This document shows positions 42,281 to 51,796 of a stretch of 64,000 nt of DNA, in pieces; the stretch's first letter is position 1; each line of letters opens with the position of its first letter. A model generated the notes under the pieces. That model worked only from the letters and a program-made list of their open reading frames with translations. It searched no databases and was not told the DNA's origin. Both the position numbers and the translations under genes were made by a program. This DNA comes from Hymenobacter glacieicola (lineage in GTDB: Bacteria > Bacteroidota > Bacteroidia > Cytophagales > Hymenobacteraceae). The stretch is from positions 124,001-188,000 of the forward strand of contig NZ_BMGS01000009.1 in NCBI RefSeq assembly GCF_014640315.1, written 5' to 3'.

Positions 42281-44602
42281 TTACTGAGCAGCCAGCTTGA
42301 AGGCGGCCGTCTGCACGTCGCGGGAGTTGCCACCCACGAACACTTGGAAGTCGCCGGGCTCGGCTACGAACTGCAGGTTGGCGTTGTAGAATTTCAGGTC
42401 CTCGGGCGTCAGGCGGAAGGTGAGCGTGCGGCTCTCCCCCTTTTTCAGCATCACTTTCTGGAAGCCTTTCAGCTCCTTCACGGGCCGCGAAATAGAGCCA
42501 ACCATGTCGCGGATGTAGAGCTGGGCTACTTCTTCGCCATCGTAGTTGCCGGTGTTTTTCAGGGTTACTTTCACCTCCAGCGTGCCGTTCATGGGGAGCG
42601 TGGTGGTGCTCAGCTCGGGCTTGCCGTACTCGAAGGTGGTGTAGCTCAGGCCGTACCCGAAGGGGTAGAGCGGGTCGTTGCTCACGTCCATGTAGCGCGA
42701 CTTGTACTTGTCCAGCGCCACGCCCTGGTAGGGCCGGCCGGTCATCTTGTGATTGTAGTAGAGCGGAATCTGGCCTACGTGCTGGGGGAAGGTGGCCGTG
42801 AGCTTGCCCGAGGGGTTGTAGGCCCCGAACAGCACATCGGCAATGGCGTTGCCGGCCTGGGTACCCGCAAACCAGGTTTCCAGGATGGCGTCGGCGTTTT
42901 TATCTTCCCAGGGCAGGGTCATCGGGCGGCCGCTCATCAGCACGATGACCAGCGGCTTGCCGGTTTTCTTCAGGGCTTTGAGCAGCTCCAGCTGCTGGCC
43001 GGGCAGACCAATGTCGGCGCGGCTGGCGGCTTCGCCCGTCATGCCTTGGCTCTCCCCTACGGCGGCCACAATCACGTCGGCGCCTTGGGCTACCTGCACG
43101 GCTTCGCGGATCATCTCCTCGGAGCTGCGCTTGTCTACGTTCAGCTCGCCGCCGTGAGCATTCAGGCGGTCAATCATCTGCTGGTCGTCGGTGAAGTTGG
43201 CGCCCTGGGCCGTTACAATCTTCACACCGTTGCCGGCCACGTTCCGGATGCCCTGCTCCAAAGACACGGCCTGTTTCCAGTCGCCAGCTCCGCTCCAGCT
43301 ACCAATCATGTCGCGCTGGCGGGTAGCCAAGGGCCCTACCAACGCTATGGTTCCCTGCTTTTTGAGGGGTAGGGCGTTGTTGCTGTTTTTGAGCAGCACC
43401 ATGCTCTTACGGGCAATGTCGCGGGCATCGGCAATGAACTCCTTCTTCATCATCGTGGCCTTGGCGCGCTTCTCGTTGGTGTAGAGGTAAGGGTCTTTAA
43501 ACAAACCCAGCTTCCACTTGGCTTCCAGAATGCGGCGGCAGGCTACATCAATCTGCTCCTGCTTCACGGTGCCGTCCTTGAGGTTCTGGGCCAGGTTGCG
43601 CAGGAAAATCTCCCCTACCATGTCCTGGTCGATGCCGGCGTTCAGAGCCAGCGCCGATACCTGGGCATCGTCGCCCATGCCGTGGGCGGTCATTTCGTTG
43701 ATGGCCGTGTAGTCGGTAGCCACGAAGCCCTTGAAGCCCCACTGGTTGCGCAACAGGTCCGTCATCAGCCACTTGTTGCCGGTGGCAGGCACGCCGTTGA
43801 TGTCATTAAACGAGGACATCATGGAGCCGGCGCCGGCTTCCACGGCGGCTTTGTAGGGCGGCAGGTACTCGTTGTACATGCGCACCAGGCTCATGTCGGT
43901 GGTATTGTAGTCGCGGCCAGCCTCGGCGGCCCCGTAGAGGGCGAAGTGCTTCACGCAGGCCATGACGGTATTGGGCTTGCTCAGGTCGTCGCCCTGGTAG
44001 CCGTGTACCATCACGCGGGCAATCTGGGAGCCCAGGTAAGGGTCCTCGCCCGAGCCCTCACTAATGCGGCCCCAGCGCGGGTCGCGGGCAATGTCCACCA
44101 TGGGCGAGTACACCCAGTTCAGGCCATCGGCAGACGCTTCTTCGGCGGCAATGCGGGCGCTGCGCTCAATGGCCTGCAAATCCCAACTCGAAGCCAGGCC
44201 CAGGGCAATGGGGAAGATAGTGCGGTGGCCGTGGATGACGTCGTAGCCGAAGATGAGGGGAATATGCAGGCGCGACTCTTTCACGGCCATTTCCTGGAGC
44301 TTGCGGGCGGCCGTGGGCGTGAAGGTATTCAGCACCGAGCCCACGTTGCCCTTGCGGATGTTGGCGTCCACGTCCTTGCTTACCATGGGCCCGGTCACGT
44401 CGAAGCCCACGGTAATCAGGTTCAGCTGGCCGATTTTCTCTTCCAGCGTCATTTTCTGCATTAGGTCGGAGATGAACTTGTTCATCTTCTCGTCGTCGGC
44501 CGCGGCCAGGGTAGTAGCCGAGGGGCCCGACTGATACGCCTGCAGCTGCGGCGTCAGCAGCCCCAACGACATGAGTAAAGCAGTACGAAAAACTCGTTTC
44601 AT
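42281..44602 (-). CDS. bglX: GH3 beta-glucosidase, BglX-like
   Basis: Periplasmic beta-glucosidase of 773 residues with a Sec signal (cleavage near LQAYQ). The GH3 N-terminal barrel has KIGQLNLI, GYDVIHGHRTIFPI, VKHFALYGAAEAGRDYN and the nucleophile Asp297 in GFVATDYTAI. The alpha/beta sandwich and a C-terminal fibronectin-like domain (VKVTLKNTGNYDGEEVAQLYI, ELKGFQKVMLKKGESRTL) follow. It should release glucose from beta-linked oligosaccharides, fitting the GH30 enzymes. The start at 44602 (MKRVFRTALL) was chosen for the signal peptide; a longer frame runs to 44662. A GH43 remnant lies just upstream. Confidence 0.94.
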   Translation of the reverse strand: MKRVFRTALLMSLGLLTPQLQAYQSGPSATTLAAADDEKMNKFISDLMQKMTLEEKIGQLNLITVGFDVTGPMVSKDVDANIRKGNVGSVLNTFTPTAARKLQEMAVKESRLHIPLIFGYDVIHGHRTIFPIALGLASSWDLQAIERSARIAAEEASADGLNWVYSPMVDIARDPRWGRISEGSGEDPYLGSQIARVMVHGYQGDDLSKPNTVMACVKHFALYGAAEAGRDYNTTDMSLVRMYNEYLPPYKAAVEAGAGSMMSSFNDINGVPATGNKWLMTDLLRNQWGFKGFVATDYTAINEMTAHGMGDDAQVSALALNAGIDQDMVGEIFLRNLAQNLKDGTVKQEQIDVACRRILEAKWKLGLFKDPYLYTNEKRAKATMMKKEFIADARDIARKSMVLLKNSNNALPLKKQGTIALVGPLATRQRDMIGSWSGAGDWKQAVSLEQGIRNVAGNGVKIVTAQGANFTDDQQMIDRLNAHGGELNVDKRSSEEMIREAVQVAQGADVIVAAVGESQGMTGEAASRADIGLPGQQLELLKALKKTGKPLVIVLMSGRPMTLPWEDKNADAILETWFAGTQAGNAIADVLFGAYNPSGKLTATFPQHVGQIPLYYNHKMTGRPYQGVALDKYKSRYMDVSNDPLYPFGYGLSYTTFEYGKPELSTTTLPMNGTLEVKVTLKNTGNYDGEEVAQLYIRDMVGSISRPVKELKGFQKVMLKKGESRTLTFRLTPEDLKFYNANLQFVAEPGDFQVFVGGNSRDVQTAAFKLAAQ

Positions 44603-44671
44603 GTGGGAATGGAATGGAGGTATTGAATAGGCGAAAGTCAGATGGTCGGATACTAGACTCACTGCACTAGA

Positions 44672-44772
44672 ACGTCATGCAGAGGCGCAGCCGAAGCATC
44701 TCGCGTGCTGACATGGGAGTTATTACCCTACCGATTCGAGCGAGATGCTTCGGCTGCGCCTCTGCATGACGT
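44672..44772. repeat. Intergenic hairpin repeat, copy E
   Basis: Perfect 32-bp arms (44672-44703 with 44741-44772) and a 37-base loop. It lies between the GH3 start and the GH43 remnant. Confidence 0.88.
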
Positions 44773-44801
44773 GCTGTTGACAGCACACTGAACCCACCAC
44801 G

Positions 44802-45125
44802 CTACTTCACTTCCACGACGGGAGTGCGCGCGGAAACGCCGTTTTCGTTGAGGGCCTCGATGGAAAAGTAGTAGGGCAAGTCCTTGTCCATGCCTTTGAA
44901 GTAGTATTCAGCGGCTCCGTGCACCATAATGCAGCTGTAGAGCTTGTCGGGCGCCACGCCTACGTGAATGTTGTAGGCGTACGCATCGTCGGAAGGAGCC
45001 CATTTCAGCCACGCACTGCGCTTGTCCTTCTCGGTGCGCAATACTACAAAACCTTTGACTTGGTTGGGTAGTGAACCGTTGCCAAAAATTTGCAAGCCGT
45101 TGAGCGCAAATGCGCCTGCAGCAGT
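44802..45125 (-). pseudogene. C-terminal remnant of a GH43-like glycosidase
   Basis: The frame from 45125 to the stop at 44802 encodes about 107 residues. They resemble the C-terminal module of Bacteroidota GH43 beta-xylosidases/arabinofuranosidases: FALNGLQIFGNGS, QVKGF, WLKWAPSDDAYAYNIHVGVAPDKLYS, YYFSIEALNENGVSAR. A TAG stands directly before this part in frame (45126-45128) and no catalytic five-bladed propeller is found upstream. It is therefore most likely a decayed or truncated gene. A TTG inside could start a 97-residue peptide, but a working protein is unlikely. The GH43 assignment is from the recalled pattern of this module. Confidence 0.7.
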
Positions 45126-45128
45126 CTA

Positions 45129-45679
45129 AGCGTACCGCCATTCTCCCATCTAGCCTGAAATATCCTGTCGTGGCGGGCACCGTAGCCTAAACCATCCGGT
45201 TCATGAGTAACTGTGTTGCAACTGGGGTAGCTGGGGTCAAATGACTTGTTACTTATCTGACGTCATTGGGGTACCCCTCGGGGTAATTACTGAACTCGGG
45301 ACCGGACGCGCCATCGTGTAAGTTGTACTCGTCCTGACACTTAGTTATCCAGCTGCACTCCGTCAAGGGGTTAAGAAACGTGTTATTTAAGCACGCGTTG
45401 AAGCATTGCCACTTTAGGTTTATAGGGTTGAACTTGAACAAGCTTTTCGTTATTCAATGAGCTGTGGCGCACAGTGGCTCATTTAATGCTAGCAGAGCGG
45501 GTGCACATTGGAGCTTGCCTTACTAGTAGTTACCATAATCGTCGAGAAAAAAATACTAGTCTGGGTTCACACGACTTCTTTGCACTGTTCAGCCTTGGTC
45601 GCTGAACAGTGATATGCCATAGCGAGCCTCCAATGGACTAGGGGCACAACCCGGCCGCCGGCCGCTCGTTTACCGCCTC
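45129..45679. other. AT-richer gap between the GH43 remnant and the MtfA-like gene
   Basis: 551 bases with lower GC than the flanks and no convincing gene. A short frame on the - strand (45253-45441) has Cys/Asn-rich coding unlike its neighbours and was not accepted. A palindromic stretch near 45457-45482 (ATGAGC...GCTCAT) and the hairpin 45583-45611 are the only structures seen. Confidence 0.5.
45583..45611. repeat. Hairpin upstream of the MtfA-like gene
   Basis: 11-bp perfect stem CACTGTTCAGC/GCTGAACAGTG (45583-45593 with 45601-45611), 7-base loop, 68 bases before the ATG at 45680. It could be an operator or a terminator; no T-run follows. Confidence 0.5.
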
Positions 45680-46624
<945 letters not shown>

Positions 46625-46704
46625 GCCCTCAGTTTCCGGTGTCATAGCAAGCAGGCAGACGACGCCATTCTTCCTCTGTTTTGTAACCAGCCTAATAACA
46701 CGTG

Positions 46705-46742
46705 AACAAGCCCTTGACGTATGGTAGCGTCAAGGGCTTGTT
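46705..46742 (+). terminator. Terminator after the MtfA-like gene
   Basis: 15-bp perfect stem (46705-46719 with 46728-46742), loop of 8 bases, then TTACG. Confidence 0.78.
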
Positions 46743-46960
46743 TACGTTTCCCAGGGGTAGCATATTGATCAGGACGCATGGGTTCGTTGTACCTCCTGGC
46801 CAGAATGAAGGTGTAGTGTGGTGCGCGCACCAGCCAAACGCTAGCCCTGGCTACTCTGCTACTCGCTCGAACAACGGTAACCCTGTCCGGTTGCGGCCGA
46901 AACCGCTGGGCTATGTACCTTCGCCTACCCTGACTTTGTTTTGAAGCCTTCCACTTCCCA

Positions 46961-48817
46961 ATGAAAAAGTACCTCCTCCCCACCCTTACCGCCGCCGTGC
47001 TGACGGCCTGTGCCCCCACGGCCAAGACCCCCACGGCTTCCTCTACCCCACCTGCCACTATCCCCGAAGCCGCAACCCAACCCGTAGCCCCAAGCTGGCA
47101 GGAACAGGCCGAGGCCTTCCTGAAAGACTACTCTGCTCAGTATCAGCGCCTGTACGCTCAATCATCGGAGGCGGAATGGCGCTCGAACACCCGCATTGTG
47201 GCCGGCGACACGGCCAACTCCGGGGCCACGGCCCGGGCCAATGAGCGCATGGCTGCCTTCACCGGCTCGGCCCAGAACATCCAGCGCCTGCGGGAGCTGC
47301 TGGAGCACAAGCAGGAGCTAACGGAGCTGCAGGTCAAGCAGCTGCAAACGGCCCTCTACAACGCCGCCAACTCGCCCCAGACCATTGCCGACGTAGTAAA
47401 ACGCCGCATCAAGGCCGAAACCCAGCAAACGGAAAAGCTCTACGGCTTTGACTACAAGTACCAGGGTAAATCGGTGACGACCAACGACCTGGATGAGTTG
47501 CTGCGCAAGGAGAACAACCCCTTGAAGCGCCAGCAAATCTGGGAGGCCAGCAAGGCCATCGGCCCCACGCTGAAAGAGGGCCTGCTGAACCTGCGCGACC
47601 TGCGCAACCAGACCGTGCAAGCCCTGGGCTACCCCGACTACTTTACCTACCAGGCCTCCGACTACGGCATGAGCCGGGAGGAAATGATGACGCTGGTGCG
47701 CCGCATCAACGAGGAGTTGCGCCCACTGTACCGGGAATTGCACACCTACGCCCGCTACGAGCTGGCCAAGAAATACGGCGTCAAGCAGGTGCCCGACTAC
47801 CTGCCCGCTTCCTGGCTGCCCAACCGTTGGGGCCAGGACTGGAGCGCCATGGTGGAAGTAAAGGGCCTGAACATCGACCCGGTGCTGGCCAAGAAAGGCG
47901 CCGAGTGGCAGGTAAAGCAGGCCGAGCGCTTCTACCAGAGCCTGGGATTCCAGGCCCTGCCGCCCGTATTCTGGGAGAAATCGAGCCTGTATCCCCTGCC
48001 CAAGGACGCCACGTACAAGAAGAACAACCACGCCTCGGCCTGGCACATGGACCTGAACCAGGACGTGCGCAGCCTGATGAGCGTGGAAGGCAACACCGAA
48101 TGGTACGAAACGACCCACCACGAGCTGGGCCACATCTACTACTACCTCACCTACACCAACCCCGAGGTGCCGCCCCTGCTGCGCCAGGGCGCCAACCGCG
48201 GCTACCACGAAGCCATGGGCTCCCTGATGGGCCTCGCCGCTACCCAAAAGCCCTTTCTGGCCGGCCTGGGCCTGATTGACCCGAAAGCCAAAACTGACGA
48301 AACCCAGACCCTGCTGAAAGAAGCCCTGAACTACGCCGTGTTTATTCCCTTCGCCTCGGGCGTGATGAGCGAGTGGGAGAACTCCTTCTACGCCGACAAG
48401 CTGCCCCAGGACCAGTTGAATGCTCGTTGGTGGGCGCTGGCCAAGCAATACCAGGGCATTGTGCCGCCCACCACGCGCGGCGAGAACTACCTGGACCCCG
48501 CCACCAAAACCCACATCAACGACGACCCGGCCCAGTACTATGATTACGCCCTGTCCTACGTCATTCTGTTCCAGCTTCACGACCACATTGCCAAGAAAAT
48601 CCTGAAGCAAGACCCGCACGCCACCAATTACTACGGCAGCAAGGAGGTAGGCCAGTTCCTGGCCGACATCATGCGCCCCGGCTCCAGCAAAGACTGGCGC
48701 GCCGTGCTCAAGGAGAAAACCGGCGAAGACCTCTCGGCCCGCGCCATGGTCGAGTACTTCCAACCCCTAATGACCTACCTCAAGCAGCAGAACAAGGGCC
48801 GCAAGTACACCATGTAG
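46961..48817 (+). CDS. M2-family (ACE-like) metallopeptidase, lipoprotein
   Basis: A 618-residue zinc dipeptidyl-carboxypeptidase-like enzyme. A lipoprotein signal ends at LTAC (Cys17), followed by a Pro/Thr-rich linker. The mostly helical M2 fold holds the zinc site HHELGH (His387, Glu388, His391) and the third ligand Glu417 in RGYHEAMGSLMG. SYVILFQLHDHIAKK near the end belongs to the family as well. Bacterial M2 enzymes remove dipeptides from peptide C-termini; the substrate is unknown. It ends at the terminator 48843-48874. Weak -7-like elements (TACCTTCG near 46917 and TGACTTTG near 46931) precede it. Confidence 0.93.
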   Translation: MKKYLLPTLTAAVLTACAPTAKTPTASSTPPATIPEAATQPVAPSWQEQAEAFLKDYSAQYQRLYAQSSEAEWRSNTRIVAGDTANSGATARANERMAAFTGSAQNIQRLRELLEHKQELTELQVKQLQTALYNAANSPQTIADVVKRRIKAETQQTEKLYGFDYKYQGKSVTTNDLDELLRKENNPLKRQQIWEASKAIGPTLKEGLLNLRDLRNQTVQALGYPDYFTYQASDYGMSREEMMTLVRRINEELRPLYRELHTYARYELAKKYGVKQVPDYLPASWLPNRWGQDWSAMVEVKGLNIDPVLAKKGAEWQVKQAERFYQSLGFQALPPVFWEKSSLYPLPKDATYKKNNHASAWHMDLNQDVRSLMSVEGNTEWYETTHHELGHIYYYLTYTNPEVPPLLRQGANRGYHEAMGSLMGLAATQKPFLAGLGLIDPKAKTDETQTLLKEALNYAVFIPFASGVMSEWENSFYADKLPQDQLNARWWALAKQYQGIVPPTTRGENYLDPATKTHINDDPAQYYDYALSYVILFQLHDHIAKKILKQDPHATNYYGSKEVGQFLADIMRPGSSKDWRAVLKEKTGEDLSARAMVEYFQPLMTYLKQQNKGRKYTM

Positions 48818-48842
48818 CCTAAGCGCCTGCTCAGAAAGCCAG

Positions 48843-48874
48843 AAAGCCAGATTCCTACCACAGAATCTGGCTTT
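48843..48874 (+). terminator. Terminator after the M2 peptidase gene
   Basis: 12-bp perfect stem (48843-48854 with 48863-48874), 8-base loop and a six-T run (48872-48877). Confidence 0.88.
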
Positions 48875-48895
48875 TTTGTTGAACTACTGCTCCTA

Positions 48896-49615
48896 CTACG
48901 CCGCTGAGGGCACTTCCCGCATACGTCGCTCCAATACCTTGCCTACGCCCGTGAGGCGGCGCAAAACGAGGTCCTGCACCTCCGTATCGTCGAGGTTGAT
49001 GCCGTGGTTGCGGGTGTTGAGGTAACGGGTAAGGGTCGCGTTGTCGTCGAGGGTTTCCGCCAGTTCCTGCTGAGCGTCCTGCCACTGGTCGTCCTGCTGG
49101 TTGTGCAGGTATTGAAAGCGCAGTTCCACCGTCTGGCTTACCAGATGAGCCAGGCGGGTGAGCACCTCTTCCTCGGCGCCCGAAAGCGTGCGGTGCTCCC
49201 GGCCAATGACGGCCATCATGCCAATGCGGGCCCCGTCGGGCATGCGCAGGGCCGAGCCCGCGTAGAAGTTCAACCCGAAGGCCTGGGCTACGTCGGTGCT
49301 GATGAGGCGGCAGCTTTCGGCGGAATAGTCGGCCGTAACAACCGGAGCATCCAGCAGAATAGCCGCCGAGCACATGCTATCTGTACGCACAAGGCCGGGC
49401 ACGCCCTCGGCCCCGGTTACGGCCTTGAAGTGCACGTAGTCCTCATCCACGAAGGAAATCAGGGAGATGGGCGTGTTGAACAGCTGCGCCGCCCAGGCCA
49501 CGTAGTCGTCGAAAATCTTCTCCGGGGTGGTGTTTACTATTTGGTACATATGCAGCGCACGCAGGCGCGCCACTTCATTTTCAGGTACCAGGCGGTCGGG
49601 GAAGATATTCGGCAT
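48896..49615 (-). CDS. GAF-domain protein
   Basis: A 239-residue soluble protein. A GAF domain covers about 25-175 (FDDYVAWAAQLFNTPISLISFVDEDYVHFKA, MCSAAILLDAPVV, FYAGSALRMPDGARIGMMAVIGREHR). The remaining C-terminal ~65 residues are charged and probably helical, with no output domain. It may bind a small ligand or sense redox state, and pass the signal to a partner. ATG codons at 49615 and 49633 are both possible; the first gives MPNIFPDRL. On the same strand upstream lies a pirin gene with a hairpin terminator between them, so it has its own transcript. Confidence 0.85.
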   Translation of the reverse strand: MPNIFPDRLVPENEVARLRALHMYQIVNTTPEKIFDDYVAWAAQLFNTPISLISFVDEDYVHFKAVTGAEGVPGLVRTDSMCSAAILLDAPVVTADYSAESCRLISTDVAQAFGLNFYAGSALRMPDGARIGMMAVIGREHRTLSGAEEEVLTRLAHLVSQTVELRFQYLHNQQDDQWQDAQQELAETLDDNATLTRYLNTRNHGINLDDTEVQDLVLRRLTGVGKVLERRMREVPSAA

Positions 49616-49649
49616 AGGAATACGTTTAAGCAATACAACTTAAGCAACA

Positions 49650-49688
49650 CGGCGGGTTGGCAGTTAGCTTCTAACTACCAACCCGCCG
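49650..49688 (-). terminator. Terminator of the pirin gene
   Basis: An 11-bp outer stem (49650-49660 with 49678-49688) plus an inner 6-bp stem (49662-49667 with 49671-49676), just after the pirin stop at 49711. Confidence 0.75.
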
Positions 49689-49710
49689 GAAGGTTACGGG
49701 GTAGCCCGCC

Positions 49711-50430
49711 TTAGTAATTGGCCTCGCTGCCGGGCAGGTCAATGAGGATAAACTGGGCGTCTTTGCTAGCCCGAATTTCCAGCACGTTTTCGTCGGTTGA
49801 GCGAACCTGGTCGTTGGGTCCAATGTCAACGCCGTTAATATAGAGCGTGCCTTCTTTCACGTAAATAAAGGTGTTGCGAATGGGGAATGTCTTGAACGTC
49901 ACCGTCTTACTTTCCGCCAGATTACACCAGTAAATGGTGCTATTGGAGTTCATATACACCACATCTTCCAGCACCTTCTGGCCGGATACCAGGGGTATCA
50001 ACTCGTTTTTCTTGTCCAGAAAATCCACGTCCTTCTGCTCGTAGCTCGGCGAGAGGCCTTTCTGGTTGGGAATAAACCACAGCTGGTAAATGTGGGCGGG
50101 CTTGTCGGTGGCGTTTTGCTCGGAGTGGGCCAGGCCGGTGCCAGCCGTCATGCGCTGCACCTCCCCTTTCTTGATGGTTGCCTTGTTGCCCATGGTATCG
50201 ACGTGGGTAAGCTCCCCGTCGAGCACCAGGGTCACGATTTCCATTTCGGAGTGCGGATGCTGGGGAAAGCCCGCGTTGCCCTGAATGGTATCATCGTTGA
50301 ACACGCGCAGGGGCCCGAAATGTAAGTTCTGCGGGTCGTAATAATCGGCGAAGCTGAAGAGGAAGTAGCTGCTGAGCCAGTTCACGGGGGCAGCATGATG
50401 GCGGTCGGTAGCGGGGAGGAGCTTAAGCAT
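49711..50430 (-). CDS. Pirin-family cupin (YhhW-like)
   Basis: A 239-residue bicupin. The N-terminal metal site is complete: His58 and His60 in GFPQHPHSEMEIVT, His102 and Glu104 in GTGLAHSEQN. The second cupin half has no metal site, as in most pirins. Family members include quercetin 2,3-dioxygenase (YhhW) and redox-sensing regulators; the true role is unknown. The start at 50430 gives MLKLLPATDRHHA. The gene is transcribed alone between two hairpin terminators. Confidence 0.92.
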   Translation of the reverse strand: MLKLLPATDRHHAAPVNWLSSYFLFSFADYYDPQNLHFGPLRVFNDDTIQGNAGFPQHPHSEMEIVTLVLDGELTHVDTMGNKATIKKGEVQRMTAGTGLAHSEQNATDKPAHIYQLWFIPNQKGLSPSYEQKDVDFLDKKNELIPLVSGQKVLEDVVYMNSNSTIYWCNLAESKTVTFKTFPIRNTFIYVKEGTLYINGVDIGPNDQVRSTDENVLEIRASKDAQFILIDLPGSEANY

Positions 50431-50570
50431 CGGGGAGTAGCAGTTCGTTGGTGGTTGCGTTGCGCTTACGCGGCGCGGGCATGGTTAGTTAAACGATAAA
50501 TCGTATTCCATAGATACTGCCCGACTAGGGGCAGAATTTTATACAGATTTATGGGTGCTGCTACATGCAA

Positions 50571-50602
50571 AATACCCGCCCAGCAGAGGCCGGGCGGGTA
50601 TT
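50571..50602 (-). terminator. Terminator of the S24 repressor gene
   Basis: 11-bp perfect stem (50571-50581 with 50592-50602) followed on the - strand by TTTTGC, 26 bases after the stop at 50628. Confidence 0.78.
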
Positions 50603-50627
50603 GCAGACTAGTCGGATGCTTACTCGC

Positions 50628-51440
50628 TTATACTTTCTTCATGGTGCTTACCTGCTGCTGCAGGTCCAGCACAATGCTGGCCAAGCGGTTGAGCGAGAGG
50701 TCAGCAATGGGGAAGGTGCTGCTGATGTAGGCTTTGGCTTCCCAGATTTCTACCACGTCCTCCACGTCAATCTGGTAGGGCGAGTACAGCGGGTTATCGG
50801 AGTGCAGGGCCAGCATGGCGGCATCCTTCAGGCGGTTGAACACGCGCTTGAACACGATGCCTTCCTTGGAGCTGACCACGATGCACGGGGTACCATCCTT
50901 GATGCTCATCCAGTCGTCCACGTAGCGGCCCACGATAACGGTGCCGCTGGCAATGGGTAGCATGGAGTCACCGGCAATTTCGAAGGCGCGGTACGTGCCC
51001 GTGTTGCCCAGCATGGGCAGGCGGAACTTGGGCAGTTCCTCCAGGTACTCCGGATCGGCGTAGCCGTTGAGGTAGCCGGCGGCAGCTTTCTGGGGCACCA
51101 GCTCAATGTTTTCGTTCTGCTCCCGGTCAACTGTGAGGGCCAGAATGCGCAAGTTGTTACCAGCGCGCGAGGTAGCGGCTTCCGTGGTGGCGGCGGCCGT
51201 CTGGGCTTGCAGCTGGAGTGCTGCCTTAGCATTCTTTTTCTTGCTAAAGTCAGTGGTTACCAGGGCATCCAGGGAAATGCCGAACAGGCGGGCCATGTTC
51301 ACGAGGGTCGCGAGCTTGGGCTCAGCGCGGCCTTCTTCGTAGGCGCCCACCAAAGAGCGTTTGATGCCTAGTTTTTCGGCCATCTGCGCCTGCGTAAGGC
51401 TCAGTTCGCGCCGCCAGAATTTGAGGTTAGTGTTAATCAT
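50628..51440 (-). CDS. XRE-HTH repressor with S24 (LexA-like) self-cleavage domain
   Basis: A 270-residue DNA-binding regulator. The N-terminal HTH (about 4-60: LSLTQAQMAEKLGIKRSLVGAYEEGRAEPKL) is of the Cro/C1 type. The C-terminal S24 domain has a candidate cleavage site Ala121-Gly122 (QKAAAGYLNGY), the catalytic Ser159 in EIAGDSMLP and Lys198 in GIVFKRV. Proteins of this build act as SOS- or stress-induced repressors that cut themselves when RecA filaments form. No phage genes surround it, so it is a chromosomal regulator, not a prophage one. RecQ lies directly upstream on the same strand. Confidence 0.88.
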   Translation of the reverse strand: MINTNLKFWRRELSLTQAQMAEKLGIKRSLVGAYEEGRAEPKLATLVNMARLFGISLDALVTTDFSKKKNAKAALQLQAQTAAATTEAATSRAGNNLRILALTVDREQNENIELVPQKAAAGYLNGYADPEYLEELPKFRLPMLGNTGTYRAFEIAGDSMLPIASGTVIVGRYVDDWMSIKDGTPCIVVSSKEGIVFKRVFNRLKDAAMLALHSDNPLYSPYQIDVEDVVEIWEAKAYISSTFPIADLSLNRLASIVLDLQQQVSTMKKV

Positions 51441-51796
51441 AACGCAGGGGGAGCCGGGAGAAATGGCTGCAACGGCAAAACAGGTACCGGCTCACGAAGG
51501 TACAAACCGTACTACGCGAATACTAATTCAATTAGCTGGAATTTTTGCTAAAAAAATTTGGCTCCCTACCCAAGCCACCTGAGCCGATAGAATTAGCAAG
51601 CCCCAGCGGGGCGGCATAACAATAGCCACTATGGCTTCGAGAACAACACCCCAGCCGAGCAAGCCCACCCATCGAACGGTTGAAGCTGCTCAGCCGGGGC
51701 GCTGACAAAAGCTTGCCCATGAGGTGGCTACCAATACAGTACCCCGTTGGGCTGCTAGGCCCAGTATACGGACAAACTCACTCGTTTACTACCTAG
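51441..51796. other. Gap between the S24 repressor and recQ
   Basis: 356 bases. No gene or clear promoter was seen. The part at 51530-51560 is AT-rich (AATTTTTGCTAAAAAAATTTGG) and would lie near the repressor start; an operator is possible but not shown. Confidence 0.45.

Noticed and set aside
15470..44772. Reading the repeated hairpins as a CRISPR array
   Set aside because: The copies are kilobases apart, palindromic over ~100 bp and without regular spacers or cas genes.
45253..45441. A 62-codon - strand frame in the AT-richer gap
   Set aside because: No domain, no promoter, and odd composition for this genome; kept only as part of the gap note.
47318..48763. A long - strand frame inside the M2 peptidase gene
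   Set aside because: Antisense shadow; the + strand encodes a complete zinc peptidase.
50628..51440. Prophage repressor
   Set aside because: No integrase, portal, terminase or other phage gene lies nearby, so a host regulator is more likely.
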